Of a stretch of DNA of 64,000 nucleotides, positions 17,902 to 26,940 are shown in pieces (position 1 is the first letter of the stretch; each line of letters opens with the position of its first letter). The notes beneath the pieces were generated by a model that was given only the letters and a program-made list of their open reading frames with translations, searched no databases and had not been told where the DNA came from. The position numbers and the translations under genes were made by a program. The stretch comes from Hoskinsella mucinilytica (lineage in GTDB: Bacteria > Bacillota_I > Bacilli_A > Erysipelotrichales > Erysipelotrichaceae): positions 1 through 64,000 of the forward strand of contig NZ_JBEQZJ010000001.1 in assembly GCF_045223415.1 (NCBI RefSeq), in the 5' to 3' direction.

Positions 17902-19213
17902 GACATATCGATGTAAACTGACGCATCCCAAAGAAAGTTATGAACCCTTGCATTTAACTGAATGTGGGTGGTATATGATTTCAAGGATAGAATTAAGCGA
18001 GCATATCATCTTATCTCCTCAATTTCTTGGAAATCAAAATGGTTTAGAGTTATTGGAAATCAATTTGATGAGATATCGGGACCGATCATTGAGTACGCAA
18101 GCTCTGGCTCAATTGAAACAGGTATTTCTTATGGTACGTGATGCGAAAAAGAAAATGATCTTACGGTTTACCTATGATATGGTAGGTGCCTGTATGGAAA
18201 CAGAACCGGATAGCATTTCTGTGATATTAGAACATATGGAAAACTTATCTTGTTTGTTTTATGAATTTCAAGATATCATATATATTTATCAAGGTGTTTT
18301 TATGGGAAGTTGGGGAGAAATGCATGATTCTAGATTTGCGAATAGCGTGGATATTCAAAAACTATTTCAAAAATTGATTCAGGTAACTCCTGAAAATGCT
18401 TATATCGCTGTACGTACACCTGCCTTGTATCGTATGATCACTCGTAGCATGAAAGTCTGTTACAAAAAAGATTCGCAAAAAGGCAAAGGATTTCATCGCT
18501 TGGCTTTGTTTAATGATAGCTTTGTTAGCTCAGCTACGGATGTAGGTACTTATGGTTTTGTGAAGCAGAAAGAAGCCCGTCACTACTTTGAAAAATGGAC
18601 AAGAGAAGATGAATTGAAGTTTCAAAAGGAACTTACCTTGGCTACACCAAGTGGTGGAGAAACCAGTGCGCTTTATACAGATATGGATATGGAACAAATC
18701 GTACAAGAATGTTTTGAGGCAGGGATAAGCTATTTGAATCATGAATATCATCCGGATGTGATCAAGCGTTGGAAAACAGAAAAGGTGATGAGTGGGGATT
18801 ATCGAGGAAGAACTTATGATGAATACATTGGTAATCATATGGGATATCGATTGGTCATTCAGGATAGTATGGTTCGATATTTTAAGGAATGTATGAAAAT
18901 AAGCATCACGATCATCAATAAAGGCTGTGCACCTGTATATCGAAAAAAACAACTTAGACTTTTATGCATGGGATCAGATCATGAGCATTTCTTTATACAT
19001 AGTGATTCAGATATTACAGGCTTGAAAGACACATCGCTTACAATGGAATTTTGCATTGCGCATTCTCTTTTGAAAAGTGCTGAATATGAAATATACGTTC
19101 AGATCGTAGATGAAGATGTGAACCAAATACTTCCTTTTGCCAATCAAGGATTTCATGAAGAATTAGGGAATGAACTTGGCCATATCATCTATAAAAAAGG
19201 GCATTCAAAATGA
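17882..19213 (+). CDS. DUF4874/DUF4832-like predicted glycan-active TIM-barrel protein
   Basis: 443 residues. An N-terminal TIM-barrel-like region contains 'VFMGSWGEMHDSR' (Glu146 with His148), the signature block of DUF4874/DUF4832 proteins, where the Glu is a likely catalytic acid. The C-terminal 110 residues form a beta-sandwich. Related proteins are often predicted glycoside hydrolases. No signal peptide is apparent, which is odd for a hydrolase of exported polymer; the first 20 residues are basic and poorly conserved-looking. It sits among glycosyltransferases in a cluster with no PelA hydrolase domain, so it may fill that role or process a precursor. Function inferred. Confidence 0.65.
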   Translation: MRNLLCRTYRCKLTHPKESYEPLHLTECGWYMISRIELSEHIILSPQFLGNQNGLELLEINLMRYRDRSLSTQALAQLKQVFLMVRDAKKKMILRFTYDMVGACMETEPDSISVILEHMENLSCLFYEFQDIIYIYQGVFMGSWGEMHDSRFANSVDIQKLFQKLIQVTPENAYIAVRTPALYRMITRSMKVCYKKDSQKGKGFHRLALFNDSFVSSATDVGTYGFVKQKEARHYFEKWTREDELKFQKELTLATPSGGETSALYTDMDMEQIVQECFEAGISYLNHEYHPDVIKRWKTEKVMSGDYRGRTYDEYIGNHMGYRLVIQDSMVRYFKECMKISITIINKGCAPVYRKKQLRLLCMGSDHEHFFIHSDSDITGLKDTSLTMEFCIAHSLLKSAEYEIYVQIVDEDVNQILPFANQGFHEELGNELGHIIYKKGHSK

Positions 19214-20157
19214 AATTATCTTTGGTCATATCGATCGAACAAGCGTTGTTGACAGAATGTTTAGATAGCATACGAATGCAAACGGTAACGGATTACGAGG
19301 TATTGGTTTTGATAGAAGCGTGTAACCAAGCACATATAGATCTTTGTAAGCATTATGCATCCTTGATGCCTCAACACGTTTCTTTGATGACACGATCAAC
19401 GCAATGTCTTGAACATACTGCCATCCAACAAGCAAAAGGCACATATATTCTTTTTATGAAAGGGACTGATATCTTTTCACATCCAAATGCTTTGAAAGAA
19501 GTGTTTTATGCGATAGAAAAAGAACCAGATGTTATTATATTGCCTATTTCCGCATGTGATGATCATGGAAAACTGTTATGGAAACAAAATTTATCCAATG
19601 TCGAGCCACAAGCAACGATCGGAGGTACCTATCATCAGATGTTAAACCAGGCACTGTTATGTCCCAGAGTTTATTGTAGTTGTTGTAAACGTTCTATATT
19701 GATCAAGCATCATTTATCCTATTATCCGGGTGTTCGATTAAAAGCGTTATATTTTATGCTAGTTTGCTGTAAGTTTTTCCATACATACGAAATGATACAA
19801 GGGCCTATCTATCAACCACTTAGATATCCTTTGATACGACCTTCGAAAGATCATTGTCTTTCAGATATACTATTTTTGATTGAGATATTTATAAAGGAAC
19901 AATCTGATATGGAATATGATATGAAATGTTTTATGGAAGCTTATCTTATGAACTTATTTGAAATTGCAGTGTTGATATATTCAGATCAAAAAGATCCATC
20001 AAGATATCAATGGAAGAAACTATGTGATTGTGAAAGCCTATTTCATAAGGAAGATCGCCATCTTCCTATTTCCTTAAAGTTTGTTCATTGTGTTAAAAAA
20101 TTTCGAGCTTCGGATCAGAAAAAAATCATAGATCGTATCACGATGTTACAGTCTTAA
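19210..20157 (+). CDS. GT2-fold protein with lost DxD motif (pseudo-glycosyltransferase)
   Basis: 315 residues, beginning on the previous stop (ATGA overlap). It aligns along its length with the next gene: a start of the type 'LSLVISIE', the CLDSI helix, and the C-terminal 'LSYYPGVRLKALYFM' against 'LSFYPGIIGEDTRFL'. Where the neighbour has VDSDD, this protein has MKGTD (84-87), so the metal-binding aspartates are gone; the GED block of the acceptor site is also lost. It therefore looks like a non-catalytic paralogue, perhaps a partner subunit of the active enzyme next to it. The frame is intact, which argues against simple decay. Confidence 0.72.
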   Translation: MKLSLVISIEQALLTECLDSIRMQTVTDYEVLVLIEACNQAHIDLCKHYASLMPQHVSLMTRSTQCLEHTAIQQAKGTYILFMKGTDIFSHPNALKEVFYAIEKEPDVIILPISACDDHGKLLWKQNLSNVEPQATIGGTYHQMLNQALLCPRVYCSCCKRSILIKHHLSYYPGVRLKALYFMLVCCKFFHTYEMIQGPIYQPLRYPLIRPSKDHCLSDILFLIEIFIKEQSDMEYDMKCFMEAYLMNLFEIAVLIYSDQKDPSRYQWKKLCDCESLFHKEDRHLPISLKFVHCVKKFRASDQKKIIDRITMLQS

Positions 20158-20178
20158 CTTTAGAAGGAGGTCCTGTAT

Positions 20179-21156
20179 ATGAAATTTTCTATTATCGTAC
20201 CGGTGTATAATGTAGAACGCTATATCAGAAGATGTTTAGATAGCATCATGATTCAAAATGATCAGGACTTTGAAGTTCTTGTGATCAATGATGGATCCAG
20301 TGATACTAGTGGCGCTATTTGCGAAGAATATGAAAAACAGTATGATAAAGTGAAGGTTTATCATCAGAAGAATAAAAAATTATCGGAAGCCAGAAATATA
20401 GGAATACGATATGCAAAGGGGGAATATTTGTTGTTTGTGGACAGTGATGACTTTTTCCTTCATTCCAATGTCATATCCTTACTTCAAAAAGCCGTAAAAG
20501 ATCAAGCGGATATCGTGTTATTCCCATTTGCACGTTATGATGAAAAAGATCAATGGATCAATACGGTCGATTATTCCCAAATTCATGAAGCTACTACCTT
20601 AGGAGAGGTCTATCTTGATATGTATGAACATAATGTATTCTATCATAATGTTTGGATCCGCTGTTATAAACATGAAATTTTTCAACAGCATCATTTAAGC
20701 TTTTATCCGGGCATTATTGGAGAGGATACCAGGTTTTTGTTTGAAAGTTTGCCTTATTTCCATACGTATGCAATGATAGATCAACCATGTTATGGATATC
20801 GTATACGAGAAGGTTCCTTATCTTATTCTCCGGATAATCAAAATGTTTATGATCTTTTGGAAACCATCAAGTACTATCCCGCAGATATCAAACAGTTGGA
20901 TATTGCTATGACTTCCTTTCAAAATGAATATCTTGCTTACTTATATGTTGTGATGTTAATGATGTATGTTAGGATCAAGAAACCGGATCGTAGGCTTTGG
21001 GATGAAATCGTAAAAGAAAAAAAGCGGTTAAGTTATCATAAAAAGCCACTTGTACATGCCATTGATATGACGCAAAAGCTCGTTGGTATGTCAACGGTAA
21101 AAGTTGTGTTACGATTGGCGAATCAATGGATCAGATTGAAGAACAGGAGGTGTTGA
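20179..21156 (+). CDS. GT2-family glycosyltransferase
   Basis: 325 residues, GT-A fold. 'IIVPVYNVERYIRRCLDSI' and 'LFVDSDDFF' carry the nucleotide and metal sites, and 'GEDTRFLFE' is the usual ED catalytic-base region. It resembles capsule and teichoic-acid side-chain GT2 enzymes (EpsJ/WcaA type). An AAGGAGGT site precedes it. It is the active-looking paralogue of the gene just upstream, and the next gene follows after one base. Donor and acceptor unknown. Confidence 0.88.
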   Translation: MKFSIIVPVYNVERYIRRCLDSIMIQNDQDFEVLVINDGSSDTSGAICEEYEKQYDKVKVYHQKNKKLSEARNIGIRYAKGEYLLFVDSDDFFLHSNVISLLQKAVKDQADIVLFPFARYDEKDQWINTVDYSQIHEATTLGEVYLDMYEHNVFYHNVWIRCYKHEIFQQHHLSFYPGIIGEDTRFLFESLPYFHTYAMIDQPCYGYRIREGSLSYSPDNQNVYDLLETIKYYPADIKQLDIAMTSFQNEYLAYLYVVMLMMYVRIKKPDRRLWDEIVKEKKRLSYHKKPLVHAIDMTQKLVGMSTVKVVLRLANQWIRLKNRRC

Positions 21157-21157
21157 T

Positions 21158-22258
21158 ATGAAAAAGAATGCTGTTTATATCATCAATTCCTTACAGAATG
21201 GTGGAGCTGAAAGAGTTATCTTGACCCAAGCAGAATATTTGTTGTCAAAAGATATCGAAGTCACCATCATATGCCTGAGAAACTGGATTCAATATGAATG
21301 TGATCCCAATATAAAGGTGATCACACTTTGTCAACAAAAAAGGTTTACCGCTATACACTATCTTAGTAAGCTTCCATATCTGGTAAGCCAATTAAACCAT
21401 GTATTGCATCGTTTAGCAAAAGAGTATGATGTGATACTACTTTCAAGTCATTTATTGTATCCCAATATCATCACCAGATTATCTTCGTACCATCAAGCAT
21501 GTTTGTATGTCATTCATGCTTCCCAACTTATCGTACCATACCATGATACATGGTTGTATCATCGCTTTCTACAATGGCTCTATGGAAATGCGAAGGTCAT
21601 TACCGTAGGAGAAGGTTTAAAACAAGAAATGATGGAAACCTATGGGCTTCATCAAGAAAAACTTCGTGCCATCGTCAATCCTTTGGATTTTGAAAAGATA
21701 GATCAACAGCTGAAACAAAAACAACATTATCCAAGACCATATCTATTATTTTGTGGTAGACTTACTGCGCAAAAAAGAGTAGATCGTTTGATCAAAGCAT
21801 ATCATCATGGCAAATTTTATGAAGCGTATGATCTTGTCATCGTGGGTGTTGGAGAACTACAAGCAACATTAGCAGAACAAGTGCAGACATTAGGATTAAA
21901 AGAACATGTTTATTTTGCAGGATGGCAAGATAATGTTTATGCTTGGATGAAGAATGCTTCTTTATTTGTATTAAGTTCGGATTATGAAGGTCTTGGCATG
22001 GTACTTTTAGAGGCATTATATTGTGAATGTAGAATCGTATCTACCGATTGTCCACATGGACCATCGGAAATCATGGTAGGTGAATTAAAACCATATCTTT
22101 GTGAGTTACATTCTGAAGCTTTAGCTAATAAGATGAAACTTGCATTAACAACACCTTATCCTAATGATTTAAGAAGCTACACAACAAGATTTCATGTGAA
22201 AACCAATGTAGAAACTTATATAAAAACGTATCAAGATTGGTGTGAGGATGCTTTATGA
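21158..22258 (+). CDS. GT4-family glycosyltransferase
   Basis: 366 residues, GT-B fold: 'SLQNGGAERVILTQAEYL' at the N-terminus, 'LFCGRLTAQKRVDRLIKAY' opening the C-terminal domain, and 'DYEGLGMVLLEALYCECRIV' with the EX7E motif. It probably adds one sugar to a lipid-linked repeat unit in the cytosol. Strong AGGAGGTG upstream. It overlaps the flippase start by four bases, which ties repeat-unit synthesis to its export. Confidence 0.88.
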   Translation: MKKNAVYIINSLQNGGAERVILTQAEYLLSKDIEVTIICLRNWIQYECDPNIKVITLCQQKRFTAIHYLSKLPYLVSQLNHVLHRLAKEYDVILLSSHLLYPNIITRLSSYHQACLYVIHASQLIVPYHDTWLYHRFLQWLYGNAKVITVGEGLKQEMMETYGLHQEKLRAIVNPLDFEKIDQQLKQKQHYPRPYLLFCGRLTAQKRVDRLIKAYHHGKFYEAYDLVIVGVGELQATLAEQVQTLGLKEHVYFAGWQDNVYAWMKNASLFVLSSDYEGLGMVLLEALYCECRIVSTDCPHGPSEIMVGELKPYLCELHSEALANKMKLALTTPYPNDLRSYTTRFHVKTNVETYIKTYQDWCEDAL

Positions 22259-23688
22259 AATTATTGAAAAACTATTTATACAATATGAGCTATCAATTAT
22301 TGATCATCATACTTCCTTTGATATTGGCACCTTACATCTCTCGTGTGATTGGTCCAGAAGGAGTTGGGGTGTATTCTTATTCCTATTCAATCGTGACCTT
22401 GTTTGGATTATTTGCCAATTTGGGTATAGCGAAATACGGTAATAGAGAAATTGCCAAATGTGGAGATGATCGCAAGAAGCGTAGTCAGGTCTTCTGGGAA
22501 ATTATTTTTATCAAACTACTTTGTTCTGTAGTCGTTTTTCTTGGATATTTCGGTTATTTGAACTATTGTGTCGAACAAAATCAAACGGCATTCTATTTTC
22601 AGATCTTTAATCTGTTATCCTTTATGGTAGATATATCATGGTTTTATTGGGGAACTCAAAATTTTAAATTGACAGCATTAAATTCCGCAATCATGAAAGT
22701 CCTCTCAATCGTTGCGATATTTATGTGTGTCAAAACCAAATCAGATACATATTTATATGTCGGAATTTTATCCTTCAGTGCTTTCTTGATCCAATTTTCA
22801 CTATGGTTTTATTTACCACGATACATCGATTTTCAATTTCATCTACAGCATGTCATACAAAAACATTGGAAACATATCTTATTGTTGTTTCTCCCGGTGT
22901 TTGCGAAATATATTTATAATTCTATGGATCGTATCATGTTGGGCTCTATCGTGAATATGGAAGAAGTAGGTTATTATGAAAATGTACAAAGTATCACCTT
23001 GACGATAACCAATGTATTGACGGCACTGGGCGATGTGGTGATGCCACAAATGACCTTACTATATGCGCAACAAAATCATGATATGATCGAGAATTACACC
23101 GGTTGTGCCTTTCATTTGATTACGTTTTTAGCAATCGGTGCCATGTTTGGCTTTATCGGTGTAGCTGATACGTTTATTCCGATGTTTTATGGAGATCAAT
23201 TTCATAACTGTATCAAGCTATTACAATTGATTGCGCCAACCATTGTGTTTGTAGGATATTCCGATTTGATAAGAAATCTTTATCTTTTACCGAAATATAA
23301 AGATCGAGAATATGTAGTTGCGTTGATATTCGGTGCTATTGTTAATTTTGGTATCAATGCTTTTTTGATTCCACATCTACAAAGTGTCGGTGCAATCATC
23401 GGAACCCTGTTTGCGGAATTTTCCGTTATGTTCTTACAGGCATGGTTGATCCGAAAGGATGTCCATTTTCTATCTTATATGAAGAAAACACTAGTGTATT
23501 GTATGTTTGGCTTTGTGATCTTGATATCATCCTCACTGATCCAAATGTTGCCGATCAATATGATACTGAATTGTTTGTTGCAAATCGCAATTGGAGGAAG
23601 TTTATACGCATTATGCGTGTATTGGTATTTAAATACTTATGAAAAAGCAATATGGAATACGATGAAAATAGTACTGCATAGAGGGTAA
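22255..23688 (+). CDS. Wzx-type oligosaccharide flippase
   Basis: 477 residues with about 12-14 transmembrane helices. The start 'NMSYQLLIIILPLILAPYISRVIGPEGVGVYSY', read in blocks, is typical of RfbX/Wzx (polysaccharide_synt) flippases that turn undecaprenyl-linked repeat units outward. It differs from the PelG-type exporter earlier in the cluster, so two export routes are encoded together. No obvious Wzy polymerase is present unless the large membrane protein at 8648 serves. Start overlaps the previous stop (ATGA). Confidence 0.88.
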   Translation: MKLLKNYLYNMSYQLLIIILPLILAPYISRVIGPEGVGVYSYSYSIVTLFGLFANLGIAKYGNREIAKCGDDRKKRSQVFWEIIFIKLLCSVVVFLGYFGYLNYCVEQNQTAFYFQIFNLLSFMVDISWFYWGTQNFKLTALNSAIMKVLSIVAIFMCVKTKSDTYLYVGILSFSAFLIQFSLWFYLPRYIDFQFHLQHVIQKHWKHILLLFLPVFAKYIYNSMDRIMLGSIVNMEEVGYYENVQSITLTITNVLTALGDVVMPQMTLLYAQQNHDMIENYTGCAFHLITFLAIGAMFGFIGVADTFIPMFYGDQFHNCIKLLQLIAPTIVFVGYSDLIRNLYLLPKYKDREYVVALIFGAIVNFGINAFLIPHLQSVGAIIGTLFAEFSVMFLQAWLIRKDVHFLSYMKKTLVYCMFGFVILISSSLIQMLPINMILNCLLQIAIGGSLYALCVYWYLNTYEKAIWNTMKIVLHRG

Positions 23689-23699
23689 AGGAGTAGTGT

Positions 23700-25037
23700 A
23701 TGATAAAAGGATTAGATGAACATTTGATAAAATCATATCAAATCAATGATCAAACAACATGCATAGAAAAAAGAATCGATGCGATCGATTTACTGACTCA
23801 TCGTCGTTTGGATATTGCCGCAAAATACCTATATATTGCTTGTCAACAGGACAATGTACTTTCTTCAATCGGCGAATGGGTCTATCGAAATCATTTAGAT
23901 GTATTAAGCAATGGAAACTTCCGTGAACCAGGCGCAGAAGATAAAAATAGTTATGAAGATTATGTAAATGAATTTGATCAATTGATCTCATCCATCAAAG
24001 AACATGGGTTTCAAGCAGAAAAATCTAAGATTCCGGTAGGTAAGTATGGTGTTGCGATGAATGGAGCACATCGGATCAGTTGTTGTATATATTTTCATCA
24101 TAAGATAGATGTCTTGTATTTTCCGGATTTCATTTCCGTTTCTTATGATTATTTGTTTTTTAGAAAGCGAGGATTATCCCAGGATGTTTTAGATCGTATG
24201 GTCTTGCAATATGCCCAATTGAAAAAGGAGAATTTATATGCTTGTTGTATTTGGCCTCAAGGTACCCATGCAATGCCTTTATCTAAGATCATAAAACAGT
24301 TTGAAGCGTATGGAACCATTGTATATGACAAAAAAATACCATTAACCTATCAAGGATTGGTCCACTTTATGATAGAGCTATATGGTAAGGAAGCTTGGAC
24401 AATGGGATATGAACATAAATACAAAGGCATTCATCATAAAGCAATGGCTTGTTATAAAGAAAAGAATCCGTGTTATTTATTATTGTTCGAAAAAAAGAGT
24501 AAAGAAGAAATCATTACCATCAAAGCAAAGATTCGTGAAATCATGAACATTAAAAAGAGTGGCATGCACATCAGTGATGACGAAGAAGAATTGATGCGTA
24601 TTTTGCATTTATTGTTGCATCCGGAAGGAACTTTTTTTCTAAACCATATAGACTTTTTAAAGAAAGACCTGTTAGTACAAATGCAGAAAGAAGAGGTTCA
24701 ACATGCCTTATTAGATCCATATGCTACTTTAGCGTTTTATGGTCATGGAAACACCATTAGAACCAATACGGATGATATAGAACAACACTTTGATATGGAA
24801 ATGGATACCAGAAATTTCATCATTTATATGGGGATGAAATTTATGACACTTTCCTTTGTGAAAAAGCAATATCCTCAATTATGTAAAAAACTGCCTTCAT
24901 TAGAAAAGAAAAAAGAAAACCGTTATGTTATCATGTTTCATAGACTCTATGCAAAAGCAGATACTCTCGCCTATTATATATTAAAAGCAACAGGATTACA
25001 TAAGATACTTTTGTATTGGAAAGAACATAAAAAATGA
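23700..25037 (+). CDS. ParB/sulfiredoxin-fold-like protein of the polysaccharide cluster
   Basis: 445 residues, no signal peptide or membrane helix. Residues about 85-140 resemble the ParB/Srx fold: 'NEFDQLISSIKEHGF', then IPVGKYGVAM and NGAHR (121-125), the place where ParB-like proteins have a conserved GxHR. Some relatives of this fold are ATP/ADP-dependent kinases (SerK/SbnI) rather than DNA-binding proteins, so a small-molecule or glycan kinase is possible. The C-terminal 300 residues are not recognised. It is the last gene of the run, 11 bases after the flippase and behind an AAAGGAG site. Function unknown. Confidence 0.55.
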   Translation: MIKGLDEHLIKSYQINDQTTCIEKRIDAIDLLTHRRLDIAAKYLYIACQQDNVLSSIGEWVYRNHLDVLSNGNFREPGAEDKNSYEDYVNEFDQLISSIKEHGFQAEKSKIPVGKYGVAMNGAHRISCCIYFHHKIDVLYFPDFISVSYDYLFFRKRGLSQDVLDRMVLQYAQLKKENLYACCIWPQGTHAMPLSKIIKQFEAYGTIVYDKKIPLTYQGLVHFMIELYGKEAWTMGYEHKYKGIHHKAMACYKEKNPCYLLLFEKKSKEEIITIKAKIREIMNIKKSGMHISDDEEELMRILHLLLHPEGTFFLNHIDFLKKDLLVQMQKEEVQHALLDPYATLAFYGHGNTIRTNTDDIEQHFDMEMDTRNFIIYMGMKFMTLSFVKKQYPQLCKKLPSLEKKKENRYVIMFHRLYAKADTLAYYILKATGLHKILLYWKEHKK

Positions 25038-25086
25038 ATGTATTGAGGTATCATGCGATATACTAAATGAGGAAGGAAGTGTTGGT

Positions 25087-25527
25087 ATGAAGAAACTGCC
25101 TCCAATTGCTAAAGTTTATGAGGCCTATAGCGCAATCGCAGATCATAGAGTAGAAATGCATCCACAATTTGCTTATGTAAAAAGTAGTGATGCTACGAAA
25201 ACCTATACCGTAAAATTTCAGGGAAATGAATATTCCAGTAATGATCATGCCACCGTTTGGCAACATTATGGAGGTTATCCTATATTGGCAGTCTTGATGC
25301 TACAAAACAAGCTCCCTCTTGATCAAACTCTGTTGCCGTTTTTTGAACATATCAATTGGAATAAGTGGAATGCGCAGTATCATCATCAATATGATGAAGT
25401 CCTTAAAATTTTTTTTGCTGATAAGAAGGAACATGCGACACAAATAGAATCTTGTATGAGATCTTGTTTGAATGCATACGATGCCTTGGATATTACCATC
25501 AAAGGAAATCGTGCAAAATTTATCTAA
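25087..25527 (+). CDS. Uncharacterised 146-residue protein
   Basis: Soluble, no signal peptide, slightly basic, rich in aromatic residues and His. 'PPIAKVYEAYSAIADHRV' opens it and 'NDHATVWQHYGGYPILAVLMLQNKL' forms a central helix-rich block. I do not recognise the family. A good GAGGAAGG site precedes ATG 25087, and a strong terminator follows, so it is a real gene. It may be the end of the polysaccharide operon (49-base gap) or separate; I see no clear promoter of its own. Confidence 0.7.
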   Translation: MKKLPPIAKVYEAYSAIADHRVEMHPQFAYVKSSDATKTYTVKFQGNEYSSNDHATVWQHYGGYPILAVLMLQNKLPLDQTLLPFFEHINWNKWNAQYHHQYDEVLKIFFADKKEHATQIESCMRSCLNAYDALDITIKGNRAKFI

Positions 25528-25559
25528 AACATCAAGGAAATCAATTTGATGTTTTTTTT
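25527..25559 (+). terminator. Terminator after the 146-residue protein gene
   Basis: Nine-base perfect stem (AAACATCAA with TTGATGTTT), ten-base loop, followed by a run of T. It starts at the stop codon and closes the long cluster. Confidence 0.88.
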
Positions 25560-25686
25560 GTATGAAAAAGCGCTTTCAGTTTATCATGAACAAAACATAC
25601 TTAAGAAAAAGGAAACACATAAGGAAAAAGATATCGTGATATGACTGATATAGGACGTTTTATGTGAATTATTTCGCAAATTTAGA

Positions 25687-25715
25687 TTTACGAAAAAAAG
25701 GGATAGTGGTATAAT
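25687..25715 (+). promoter_or_regulatory. Predicted sigma-A promoter of pgk-tpiA
   Basis: TTTACG at 25687-25692 and a perfect TATAAT at 25710-25715 with 17 bases between, 28 bases before the pgk start with its AAGGAGG site. Confidence 0.7.
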
Positions 25716-25743
25716 AAAAACGTTACTTAAGGAGGATTTTACT

Positions 25744-26922
25744 ATGGCAAAAAGAACAGTAAAAGATTTAGATGTTGCTGGTAAACGAGTAATCGTTCGC
25801 TGCGATTTCAACGTACCAAGAAAAGATGGAAAAATCACAAACGACAATCGAATCATTCAGGCTTTACCTACGATCAAATACCTGATTGAAAATAAAGCTA
25901 AAATCATTTTGATGTCTCACCTTGGAAAAGTTAAAACAGAAGAAGACAAAGCAAAAAACGATTTGCGTTGTGTAGCTGATCGTCTTGCTGAACTAGTTGA
26001 TACGAAAGTTACATTCGTTCCTGTTACAAGAGGCGAAGAACTGGAAAATGCGGTTGCTGCATTAAACGATGGTGAAATCGTTGTTATGCAAAATACTCGT
26101 TATGAAAAAGGCGAAAGCAAAAATGATCCAGAACTTGCTAAATACTGGGCTGGTTTAGGTGATATGTTTGTTGAAGATGCATTCGGTAGTGTTCACCGTG
26201 CTCATGCTTCAACTGCGGGTATCCCTTCAATCCTTCCTAATGCATTAGGATTCCTAGTAGAAAAAGAAGTTAAAATGTTAGGTGCTGCTGTAGATACTCC
26301 AGTACGTCCATTTGTTGCTATCATCGGTGGAGCAAAAGTATCTGATAAGATCGCAGTAGTTGACAATCTATTAAACAAGGCTGACAAAGTTCTAATTGGT
26401 GGAGGTATGGCTTATACATTCCTTAAAGCAATGGGATTGAATGTTGGTAAATCTTTGGTAGAAGAAGACAAAGTAGAACTTGCAAAAGAATACATCGCAA
26501 AAGCAGAAGGAAAATTGATCCTGCCTGTAGACCATGTATGTGCTGATGCATTTGCAGAAGATGCAAACACTGTTGTTGCTGACAACGAAAACATTCCTGC
26601 AGATTACATGGGATTGGATATCGGACCTAAGAGCGTTGAACTTTATAAGAATGAATTAGCTGGTGCTAAGACTGTTGTATGGAATGGACCTATGGGTGTA
26701 TTCGAAATGAAACCATTCGCAAATGGTACATTACAAGTTTGTACAGCTATTTCTGAACTAGAAGGTGCTACAACTGTCATCGGTGGTGGAGATTCTGCTG
26801 CTGCAGCAATTCAGTTAGGATTTGCTGACAAATTCTCTCACATCTCAACAGGTGGAGGGGCTTCTCTGGAATACATGGAAGGTAAAACATTACCTGGAAT
26901 CGCAGTTATTGCTGATAAATAA
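25744..26922 (+). CDS. pgk: Phosphoglycerate kinase
   Basis: 392 residues, full length. Catalyses the ATP-forming step of glycolysis, 1,3-bisphosphoglycerate plus ADP to 3-phosphoglycerate plus ATP, in the cytosol. The N-terminal domain has 'RVIVRCDFNVPRKDGKITND' and the substrate His/Arg region 'MSHLGK'. The C-terminal domain has the ADP-binding 'VIGGAKVSDK' and 'VIGGGDSAAAA' loops. It is followed by tpiA after 18 bases and a terminator, so it is a two-gene glycolytic operon. Codons are biased in the way expected of a highly expressed gene. Confidence 0.98.
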   Translation: MAKRTVKDLDVAGKRVIVRCDFNVPRKDGKITNDNRIIQALPTIKYLIENKAKIILMSHLGKVKTEEDKAKNDLRCVADRLAELVDTKVTFVPVTRGEELENAVAALNDGEIVVMQNTRYEKGESKNDPELAKYWAGLGDMFVEDAFGSVHRAHASTAGIPSILPNALGFLVEKEVKMLGAAVDTPVRPFVAIIGGAKVSDKIAVVDNLLNKADKVLIGGGMAYTFLKAMGLNVGKSLVEEDKVELAKEYIAKAEGKLILPVDHVCADAFAEDANTVVADNENIPADYMGLDIGPKSVELYKNELAGAKTVVWNGPMGVFEMKPFANGTLQVCTAISELEGATTVIGGGDSAAAAIQLGFADKFSHISTGGGASLEYMEGKTLPGIAVIADK

Positions 26923-26940
26923 GAAAGAGGAAATCAAATT

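Noticed and set aside
18530..18952. 140-codon minus-strand frame inside the DUF4832-type gene
   Set aside because: Antisense shadow of a well-supported gene, with no start signals and His/Phe/Ile-rich composition.
25563..25578. cre-like palindrome TGAAAAAGCGCTTTCA upstream of pgk
   Set aside because: Only 12 of 14 matches in the best register, and it lies more than 100 bases upstream of the -35, close behind a terminator; too weak to list as a site.
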